Source: Hydrogenophaga sp.
Lineage (GTDB): Bacteria > Pseudomonadota > Gammaproteobacteria > Burkholderiales > Burkholderiaceae_C
Assembly (NCBI GenBank): GCA_016741995.1
Contig: JACVCO010000004.1
Location: 62,001 to 126,000, forward strand
Length of the DNA stretch: 64,000 nt
Direction: 5' to 3'
Below, piece after piece: positions 58,329-64,000 of this stretch. The notes under the pieces were generated by a model. That model was not told the DNA's origin. It did no database searches and saw only the letters and a list, made by a program, of their open reading frames with translations. The position numbers and the translations under genes were made by a program. The first letter of the stretch is position 1. Each line of letters starts with the position of its first letter.

Positions 58329-60958
58329 TTGGTTGAGTCGCCTGTGGTGGGGATGTCGAACAGCGACGGCATGTTGAACTCGCGTTCGGCCGCCTGGCAG
58401 TAGCCGATGCCATCGGCGAAGTAGCGCGGGCTCAGCTCGATGCCGTAGCCCTGGCGACCCGCCAGCACCGCGCGGTAGGGCACGGTCATCAGGCCGCCGA
58501 AGGGATCGAGCACCACCTCTTCGGGGTTGGTCCACTGCGCGATGGCGCGGTCGGCGATGTCGAACTGCATGGGGCACAGGTGCATCTCGCGCCCGGCCGC
58601 GCTCTGCGCACCGTTGAGCGTGCGCATGCGCGTGATCTCGGACCACACGTCATCGCGCCAGGACTGCGGCTGCAGCAGCATGAAGTCGGAAGGCAAGCGG
58701 CCCGCGGCCTCCAGCGTCTCGCCGATCCGCACATGGGTCTCGAAGTCGTAGACCTGCTCCAGGCTGAACTCGCGGAACCACTTGAAGATCACGTCGTGCG
58801 CCAGGTTGCGCAACTCGTCCGGCGTGAGCAGTCGGTTGCCTGCGGACCTGGTGAAGCCGTGGGCGTCGAGTTGCCAGCGCGCGCGGCTGTAGCCGGTGCC
58901 GGGCTTGATCGCCAGGTTGCGATCGAAGGGAACGGCGTTGCCCAGGTCGTCCAGACACAGCGGCTTCGACTTCAGTACTGGCTCGTCCGCGTAGCCCACG
59001 GTGTTGTCGGTGGCCGGCTTGCGGAACAGCAGCAGGTATTCCGGCATCCCGAAGCCCATCTTGCTGCCGTCCTTGCACTGTTCGCTCCAGCCCAGGCGGT
59101 AGGTCTGGTTGTTCTCGCGCACCACGTCGGTGACGATGGTCTTCATGCCCATGTAGCCCCAGCCGTGGCGCTGGAAGCGCGCGATTGCATCCGCGTGGAA
59201 GGGGTAGACGGTCTGGAAGCCGAAGCCCGTCATGCCCTTGGGCACGATGCGATCCTTCACGTGGATGGCAGCCAGGCGGCCAGGCGCCAGCACGCGCAGC
59301 AGCTCGGGGATCAGAAAATCCATCTGCTCCCAGAAGTGCGCGTTGGTGTCGGTGTGGCCGAAGTCCGCGTAGTTGGGCGAGTACTCGTACTGCGTCGAGA
59401 AGGGGATGCTGGTCAGGATCAGGCCCGCGTGGTCGGCGGGCATGCGACGCAGCTCGCGCACGCAGTCGTCGTTGACCAGGGTATGGTTGGCGCCCTGCAC
59501 CACCACGCGCTCGGCGACGCCCATGGCGCGCGTGAGGGTCTGTGCCATGGCGGCCTGCGACAGGCCAAACTCCTTGATGATCTCGCTCATGCGCTGCGCC
59601 AGTTCCTTGTGCTGGGCCCAGCGGCGTTCCAGCTCGCGCCGGACCTGGCGCTCGGCCTCGGTGTAGATGAGGTCGATCCGCACCTGCCGCTGCTGCAGGA
59701 AGCGGTATAGGCGGTGAATGGCCTGAATGAAGTCGTTGAACTTGAAGCCGATGCCCAGGAAGATGGCCCAGGCGCAGTGCCGCTGGAAGTTGCAGCCGCT
59801 GCCCAGCATCACGGGCTTGCCAGCCAGCTCGCGGTGCCGGCCCTGCGAGAAGCCGCGGATGCGATCGGCCTTGCTGTCGTCGTCGAGGCTGCCGTAGACG
59901 CTGACGACATCCGGGATCGCGCGCTCGATGGCCAGGCGCTCGGCCTCGAGGTCGTGCCAGAGGATGCGGTGCTCGTCGGGTGCCTCGGCACGCAGCTCCA
60001 TCATCTTGGCCACGCGCGCCGGAAGGCTCTCGCGCTTCTCGCGCGCGGCCTCGATGATCCCGATGGCCTCTTCCTTGAACATCAGGCCCTGGCCGGCGTA
60101 GTTCGTGCCCGCGGCCTCGTGGTCGCTCGGTATCTCGTGCCAGCGCACATCCAGCTCGGGCAGCTCGTAGCCATCGTCGCTGAAACCCAGGTCGGAGGGC
60201 TTCTGCACGAACAGGCCCCACGACGCGCACCACATCCAGAACTCGCGCTCTTTGTGCGGGTGGATGGTCAGCTCGTCGGCCTTCTCGCTGTTGCGCTTGA
60301 AGAAGCGGGTCTTGGCCTGGCTGACGTCCATGATCCCCAGGAACGCGGCATAGGCCAGCAACTCGACGTACTCATTGGGGCTGGGCGTGGCCGTGGCCAC
60401 GAACCGGTACCGCACGCCAGCGCTGCGCACGCGCGCATCCATGGTCTTGTAGTCGCCGGCGAATAGGCCCATGAACTCCCGGAAGGTCTTGGTGCCGCCG
60501 AAGCCGCGAAGGCAGGCCGCCTCGTCCAGGCTGGCCACGCTGAACGCGCGCGGATCGAGCTTGCCGTCGCGCACGGTCTCGTAATTCGTGAGGTAGATAC
60601 CCTCGGGGTCGTCGCATTCCTCGATGCGGCGGATGAACTTCACCTTAACGCCTAGCAGGGCGGCGTCGGCCTCGAACTCCTGCAACACGCCCAGCGGGAT
60701 GACGATCAACGCCATGCCGCCAGCCTTGGCGCGCGTGATGCGCACCACCTCCAACTGGATCAGGGTCTTGCCCAGGCCAAACGCCGCGAAGATGGCGCGC
60801 TGCCCGCCCATCACCGCCCAGCACACGATGGCCACCTGGTGAGGCTTTAGCAGTGGATTGACCTCGTGCGGCTCGCACACAAAGCCGTGAGCGTCAGCCA
60901 TGGTGACCTTCGCTCGCAGGAACTGCGAATAGGCATCGGCCGGTGCGGCGCGGGTCAT
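58325..60958 (-). CDS. Fused helicase-like and DNA methyltransferase protein
   Basis: 877 residues. The N-terminal part (1-440) is an SF2 helicase-like module: Walker A FGLGKT (60-65), LDEAACL (144-150), ATATPSPN (188-195) and a motif VI-like IHRLYRFLQ (near 415). The C-terminal part has methyltransferase motif IV TSIPFSTQYEY (517-527) and, further on, motif I LDPFGG with GIELSP (819-845), the beta-class order for N4-cytosine or N6-adenine enzymes. Motif IV departs from the usual D/S-PP-Y. Such fusions are frequent in phages, where they protect phage DNA or act against host restriction. Start MTRAAP overlaps the RT stop by 4 bases. Confidence 0.82.
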   Translation of the reverse strand: MTRAAPADAYSQFLRAKVTMADAHGFVCEPHEVNPLLKPHQVAIVCWAVMGGQRAIFAAFGLGKTLIQLEVVRITRAKAGGMALIVIPLGVLQEFEADAALLGVKVKFIRRIEECDDPEGIYLTNYETVRDGKLDPRAFSVASLDEAACLRGFGGTKTFREFMGLFAGDYKTMDARVRSAGVRYRFVATATPSPNEYVELLAYAAFLGIMDVSQAKTRFFKRNSEKADELTIHPHKEREFWMWCASWGLFVQKPSDLGFSDDGYELPELDVRWHEIPSDHEAAGTNYAGQGLMFKEEAIGIIEAAREKRESLPARVAKMMELRAEAPDEHRILWHDLEAERLAIERAIPDVVSVYGSLDDDSKADRIRGFSQGRHRELAGKPVMLGSGCNFQRHCAWAIFLGIGFKFNDFIQAIHRLYRFLQQRQVRIDLIYTEAERQVRRELERRWAQHKELAQRMSEIIKEFGLSQAAMAQTLTRAMGVAERVVVQGANHTLVNDDCVRELRRMPADHAGLILTSIPFSTQYEYSPNYADFGHTDTNAHFWEQMDFLIPELLRVLAPGRLAAIHVKDRIVPKGMTGFGFQTVYPFHADAIARFQRHGWGYMGMKTIVTDVVRENNQTYRLGWSEQCKDGSKMGFGMPEYLLLFRKPATDNTVGYADEPVLKSKPLCLDDLGNAVPFDRNLAIKPGTGYSRARWQLDAHGFTRSAGNRLLTPDELRNLAHDVIFKWFREFSLEQVYDFETHVRIGETLEAAGRLPSDFMLLQPQSWRDDVWSEITRMRTLNGAQSAAGREMHLCPMQFDIADRAIAQWTNPEEVVLDPFGGLMTVPYRAVLAGRQGYGIELSPRYFADGIGYCQAAEREFNMPSLFDIPTTGDSTK

Positions 60959-62331
60959 GTACGCCTCCTGTAGATCTTGCTGAGATCGCCCTTGATGCTG
61001 TGCCCGCGCCTCAGCAATGCTCGCGCCACGACGGCCTGCTCGCGATGGCTCGCGCCCGCTTGGCGCACCAGGCCCAGCAGGCTGTTGCCGGTGGCAAACA
61101 CCTCTTCGGCAGGCTGGCGCTCAAGGCGGTGGAGAGCGGCCTGCAGGGTGCGCAGGCGCGTCGTGCGCCGCCACGGCTTGATGACGTGGCCAACGAAGTC
61201 CACGCCGCGCTCCACGGGCTGCAGGATGGTCTTGGTGGGGTTCACGCGCACCGCCAGGCGCTCGATCACGAAGGCCTCGATGCGCTCGCGGGCCGCGTTG
61301 AGCCACTGCGGCGACGTGTGCACCAGCACGAAGTCATCCACGTAGCGCACGTAGTGGCGCGCGCCCACCTGGTGCTTCACGAACTGGTCGAGCGCATTCA
61401 GGTAGACGTTGGCAAAGAACTGGCTGGAGAGGTTGCCGATCGGCAGGCCGCAGTGGGCCGGCGCGTTGGCCAGGCGCTTGTGCGTGGGCACGCGGGCCTG
61501 CAGATCTGCGCGGCCGCGCAGCTCAAAGTTGGTCCGCGGGTCGTGGAACAGGATCGTGTGCGCCAGCTCGCGCCAGAACGGCTCATGAACCTTCGTGTCC
61601 AGTAGGCCGGCCAGGATGGTCTTGTCGATGCTGACGAAGAAGTTGGCCAGATCCAGCTTGAGGTAGTGCGCCGGCCGACCCCAGTTCTCCGTGGCCGAGC
61701 GGATGTGTGACTCAAGACGCTGGGCGCCGTAGAGGGTGCCGCGGCCCGGGATGCACGCGCAGCTCTCCACGCTGAACGACGCGTGGAAACGCGGCGCGAT
61801 GCGTGCGTAGAGCAGGTGGTGCACGATGCGGTCGCGAAACTCGGCCGCCCACACCTCGCGTGGCTTGGGCCGTGTGATGACGAAGCAGATCGAGCGGCCC
61901 GGTCGGTAGGTGCCGGCGAGCAGCTCGTCGTACAGGTCGCACAGGTTGCGCTCCAGGTGGGCCTCGAAGGCGAGGGCGCTGCCGCTGTTGCGCTTGTTGC
62001 GCCGGCAGTCGCGCCAGGCGAGCACCAGCTCGTGAAAGCTCAGTGGAGTGGAATCTGCGGACGAGCCGAACGCGGCCCTCGAACTTCTTGTCGTTGTTGT
62101 TCTGGTTGCCGTTGTTGAAGTTCTGGTTCCAGGCGTTGTTCTCGGAGTACTGCGTGTGCTCGCGCTATCCACGTCGCCCTGCCGGAGGCCTTGGCCGACC
62201 AGCTGGGGGACTGCACCGGACCGCACCCGCCCGCTGGCGGGGGTCTCCGTGGTGTGCATGGCCGTGGCCTTGTGGGCCAGGGGCGCGACCAGATTCACAT
62301 TGCGCACGGGCATGGGGGCCTTGACCGTCAT
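60955..62331 (-). CDS. DGR reverse transcriptase
   Basis: 458 residues from the ATG that overlaps the avd stop (ATGA). The RT domain begins near residue 100 (LAWRDCRRNKRNSGSALAF). Motif A is YLKLDLANFFVSIDK (Asp near 227), the DGR-type motif is IGNLSSQFFANVYL (near 298; SQ in place of the QG of other RTs), and the catalytic motif is YVDDFVL (330-333). This enzyme copies template-repeat RNA with errors at adenines. The first 100 residues have coding-like GC3, yet the template repeat is read out of frame inside them. A GTG at 62025 just after the repeat is an alternative start of 356 residues. Confidence 0.93.
   Translation of the reverse strand: MTVKAPMPVRNVNLVAPLAHKATAMHTTETPASGRVRSGAVPQLVGQGLRQGDVDSASTRSTPRTTPGTRTSTTATRTTTTRSSRAAFGSSADSTPLSFHELVLAWRDCRRNKRNSGSALAFEAHLERNLCDLYDELLAGTYRPGRSICFVITRPKPREVWAAEFRDRIVHHLLYARIAPRFHASFSVESCACIPGRGTLYGAQRLESHIRSATENWGRPAHYLKLDLANFFVSIDKTILAGLLDTKVHEPFWRELAHTILFHDPRTNFELRGRADLQARVPTHKRLANAPAHCGLPIGNLSSQFFANVYLNALDQFVKHQVGARHYVRYVDDFVLVHTSPQWLNAARERIEAFVIERLAVRVNPTKTILQPVERGVDFVGHVIKPWRRTTRLRTLQAALHRLERQPAEEVFATGNSLLGLVRQAGASHREQAVVARALLRRGHSIKGDLSKIYRRRT
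62052..62156 (-). repeat. DGR template repeat (TR)
   Basis: 105 bases, matched without gaps by the variable repeat at 62729-62833 and, over the 100 bases 62057-62156, by 63281-63380. On the coding strand it is dominated by AAC codons, so adenine changes can give 15 residues without a stop codon. Read in frame with the targets it would encode AWNQNFNNGNQNNN followed by KFEGRVRLVR. It lies between avd and the RT core, the usual template position. I count 14 differences from VR1, all at A, and 13 from VR2, 12 of them at A. Confidence 0.96.
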
Positions 62332-62690
62332 GCTGCAGGCGCCTTCGACTGAGACGATTTCAACCACCCGCCACCCTGCTTGCCGATGCTGTCGAGCAGC
62401 TGCACCGAGTCGGACCACAGCTTGGGTGAGACGGCCTTCATGTCGAAGCCCACGCGCAGCAGCACGGTCGCTGCGCGCTGGCGCGCGAGCAGATCCCGGA
62501 TGTGGGCCGCGCGCTCGTGGCCGCGCGTGGCGTTGGCCATGGCCATGAGGCTGACCATCTCGGTGCAGTGGGCGGTGATCTTCTCGCCCAGGTGGCGCTT
62601 GTGCGCCCTGGGCATCTGCGTCTGCACGTTGAAGGCCAGCTGCACGAGGTCGCAGCCACGCTTGTAGATCGGCAACTCGGTGTGGAGCAT
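62328..62690 (-). CDS. avd: DGR accessory variability determinant (Avd-like)
   Basis: 120 residues, all helical, in the four-helix-bundle pattern of bAvd: LPIYKRGCDLVQLAFNVQ, HLGEKITAHCTEMVSLMAMA, HERAAHIRDLLARQRAATVLL and WSDSVQLLDSIGKQGGGW. Avd forms a pentamer that binds RT and template RNA and is required for mutagenic retrohoming. It sits directly upstream of the template repeat. The start follows 28 bases after the stop of the first target gene. Confidence 0.9.
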   Translation of the reverse strand: MLHTELPIYKRGCDLVQLAFNVQTQMPRAHKRHLGEKITAHCTEMVSLMAMANATRGHERAAHIRDLLARQRAATVLLRVGFDMKAVSPKLWSDSVQLLDSIGKQGGGWLKSSQSKAPAA

Positions 62691-62718
62691 CGGGGTGGTG
62701 GCTTAAAGGATCAAAGGA

Positions 62719-63225
62719 TCAAAGCGGCAATCTGCGGACGAGCCGAACGCGGCCCTCGAACTCCTTGCCGTCGCTGAGCTGGTCGCCGTAGCCGAAGCCC
62801 TGGCTCCAGGCGTGGTTCTCGGAGTACTGCGTGCTGGTCCAGTGCCACTTGCTGGTGTCGAAGTGCTCGCGCACGTGGGCGTACATCAGGGCCGACTCGA
62901 AGCGCGTGGGCATGCGCGCGCCATCGGTGCGGCCCTCGCTGAGCTTCATGGCGCTGTCCCAGTCCAGGGCGCCCGGCTGCTCGGCCAGCAGCACCAGGTG
63001 CGCATCGGGCGCACCGGCTTCGCCGCGCGAGATGCCGGCGTAGACGCTGTTCTCGATGCCGGGCCAGGGTGCGCCGATCGCAGGGATGGCGGCGGGCGCC
63101 GCGGGCGCGGTGGATACCGGTTCGTCGGCGACGAAGCGTGGATCCAGTGATCGGTAGAGCGCGGCCATGATGGCCTGCGAACGGGGTGTGAGCTGCAGCT
63201 CAACGTCAACGGTGATGGCGGACAT
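62719..63225 (-). CDS. DGR target protein 1 (C-type-lectin/DUF1566-like)
   Basis: 168 residues. N-terminal 60 residues are Pro/Ala-rich. The rest is a short DUF1566/Lcl-like C-type-lectin fold (ISRGEAGAPDAHLVLLAEQ, LDWDSAMKLSEGRTDGARMPTRFE, KWHWTSTQYSEN) ending in the variable repeat and VRLVRRLPL. The fold displays the diversified residues on its surface. Residues differing from the template translation are H, S, G, G, Y, D, L, S, D, plus D to G and K to E. The ligand is unknown; no tail-fibre sequence is seen. ATG 63225 has GGAGGCACGC upstream. Confidence 0.88.
   Translation of the reverse strand: MSAITVDVELQLTPRSQAIMAALYRSLDPRFVADEPVSTAPAAPAAIPAIGAPWPGIENSVYAGISRGEAGAPDAHLVLLAEQPGALDWDSAMKLSEGRTDGARMPTRFESALMYAHVREHFDTSKWHWTSTQYSENHAWSQGFGYGDQLSDGKEFEGRVRLVRRLPL
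62729..62833 (-). repeat. DGR variable repeat 1 (VR1)
   Basis: 105 bases aligned without gaps to the template repeat. I count 14 substitutions, all where the template has A on the coding strand: nine AAC codons changed, GAC to GGC, AAG to GAG. The GC-rich end (62729-62760) is identical to the template and corresponds to the initiation-of-mutagenic-homing region. Confidence 0.96.
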
Positions 63226-63259
63226 GTGCGTGCCTCCTGCGTTCAAGGGATTGAAGGAT

Positions 63260-63856
63260 TCAAGGATTGAGGTGAATCAAGCGGACGAGCCGAACGCGGC
63301 CCTCGAACTTCTTGTCGTCGTCGAGCTGGTAGCCGTAGTAGGAGAGCTGGCCCCAGGCGTAGTTCTCGGAGTACTGCGTGGACGACCAGTACCAAGCCTC
63401 ATCGAAGGCTTGCGGGCTGCCCTCGCGGAAGGCCTCAACGCTGGTCTGCACCGGCAGCGCTTCGGCGTAGGGGTAACCCACCGGCACGCTGCTGGGGTTG
63501 TCGCCGTCGCGGAAGCCGCCGTAGGTCTTGTAGCCGGTCGGCTTGAGGTGGCGGTAGCCGAGTTCGAGCACGTCGCGAGCGGGGATGCACCAGTCGCGGT
63601 GGCCACCGATCTCGCGATCGAGCGCCCAGGCGGCGATGGGGCTGCCGGCCGCGGCCATGGCGCGCGTGTTGTCCATGCTGTGCCAGCAGTTCGTGCCGGG
63701 CACGAGCTGGTACTCGGGCAGCCACATGCCTTCGGTTTCGCCGTCGGCTTTGGGCGCCCACACGACTGCCAGGCGCTTGGCGCCGCCGTGGCTCACGATT
63801 TGGCCGCCGTAGAAGCCGCCCTCGAAGGGTTGGCCGATGTCAGGAAGAGTGATCAT
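63260..63856 (-). CDS. DGR target protein 2 (C-type-lectin/DUF1566-like)
   Basis: 198 residues. The N-terminal part (GQPFEGGFYGGQIVSHGGAK, LAVVWAPKADGETEGMWLPE) resembles a DUF1566-type beta domain. The C-terminal part (AWALDREIGGHRDWCIPARDVLEL, YWSSTQYSEN) continues into the second variable repeat and VRLVRLIHL. Diversified residues are Y, G, L, Y, Y, Y, L, D, D, plus one Phe to Ser change. Its gene ends 34 bases before target gene 1. ATG 63856 lies in an ATGA overlap with the upstream frame. Confidence 0.88.
   Translation of the reverse strand: MITLPDIGQPFEGGFYGGQIVSHGGAKRLAVVWAPKADGETEGMWLPEYQLVPGTNCWHSMDNTRAMAAAGSPIAAWALDREIGGHRDWCIPARDVLELGYRHLKPTGYKTYGGFRDGDNPSSVPVGYPYAEALPVQTSVEAFREGSPQAFDEAWYWSSTQYSENYAWGQLSYYGYQLDDDKKFEGRVRLVRLIHLNP
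63281..63380 (-). repeat. DGR variable repeat 2 (VR2)
   Basis: 100 bases matching TR positions 62057-62156 without gaps. I count 13 differences, 12 at template adenines and one T to C (TTC to TCC). Conserved flanks are GCGGACGAGCCGAACGCGGC at one end and the CTCGGAGTACTGCGTG stretch at the other. Confidence 0.96.
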
Positions 63857-63990
63857 GGTTTCTCGGGTGATTGAGGGGTGGAAGGGTGGGCCTCGGTCCA
63901 TGGCCCGCTGATGGAGCCGTGTTCGGAGATGAGGAGCCCGTACGGCGCTGTGAAATCCGTTCCGCACTTCGAGCAGGGCCACCGCACCAT
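63853..63990 (-). CDS. Small zinc-ribbon-like protein, possibly longer
   Basis: 45 residues from the ATG at 63990, or part of a longer protein because the frame is open to the window edge. It contains a CSKC knuckle (WPCSKCGTDF) and a polar tail ending SPEKP. The stop overlaps the start of target gene 2 (ATGA). I do not recognise a family; translational coupling to the DGR target genes is the main clue that it is real. Confidence 0.5.
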   Translation of the reverse strand: MVRWPCSKCGTDFTAPYGLLISEHGSISGPWTEAHPSTPQSPEKP

Positions 63991-64000
63991 CCCGGTCTCG

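Noticed and set aside
60955..62331. Group II intron or retron interpretation of the reverse transcriptase
   Set aside because: No intron RNA domains, no maturase region and no msr/msd; the TR/VR pairs, Avd and SQ motif indicate a DGR.

Overview
The window looks like a GC-rich betaproteobacterial chromosome, most plausibly Burkholderiales/Comamonadaceae (Hydrogenophaga-like). This rests on gene order and protein character only: rplY-prs-tRNA-Gln-ispE-lolB-TPR-mutM, mutY-rapZ, recN-nadK-hrcA, recJ-lolC-lolD and rsmD-coaD-ferredoxin. Coding density is high, both strands are used, and there is no rRNA operon, CRISPR array or complete insertion sequence.

Layout. 0-4.3 kb: an ECF sigma factor with a membrane anti-sigma partner, followed by a partial Gly-rich secreted protein. 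Next to it are three exported proteins, each preceded by the same ECF-like promoter (TTGAACC-N16-CGACYCAG). 4.3-22.3 kb: housekeeping and metabolism (ATPase, FMN hydroxy-acid dehydrogenase, acyl-CoA ligase, argH, a LytS/LytTR two-component pair, recJ, LolCD, Rnk, META lipoprotein, TatD, a UDG-family glycosylase, MscS, a spermidine-synthase-like protein, a GspE/PilB ATPase). 22.3-24.1 kb: a lower-GC patch holding a membrane-protein cassette and a nuclease-like cassette, separated by an integron-type attC site and bracketed by inverted REP-like elements. 24.2-33.2 kb: transporters, oxidoreductases, a serine hydrolase, selD and a SelD-associated flavoprotein. 33.2-37.2 kb: a bufferin (DUF2282/DUF692/DUF2063/DoxX) operon with a thioredoxin-like protein and its own ECF sigma/anti-sigma pair. 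37.2-56.6 kb: conserved core genes (ftsY, two M16 peptidases, rsmD, coaD, pth, rplY, prs, ispE, lolB, mutM, a dynamin-like GTPase, mutY, rapZ, recN, nadK, hrcA).

56.6-64 kb: a tRNA-Met(CAT) and a tRNA-Arg(ACG), then the end of an integrative element or prophage inserted at tRNA-Arg. It carries a tyrosine integrase, an excisionase-like protein and a fused helicase/DNA methyltransferase. It also carries a complete diversity-generating retroelement (DGR): reverse transcriptase with YVDD, template repeat, Avd-like accessory protein and two target genes with C-terminal variable repeats. Of 27 template-versus-variable-repeat differences I counted, 26 fall at template adenines, which is the DGR signature. 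The element continues beyond the right edge.

The DGR is the strongest special system here. The ECF regulon at the left end, the bufferin cluster with a candidate shared promoter motif, and the cassette patch are the other regions worth following up.
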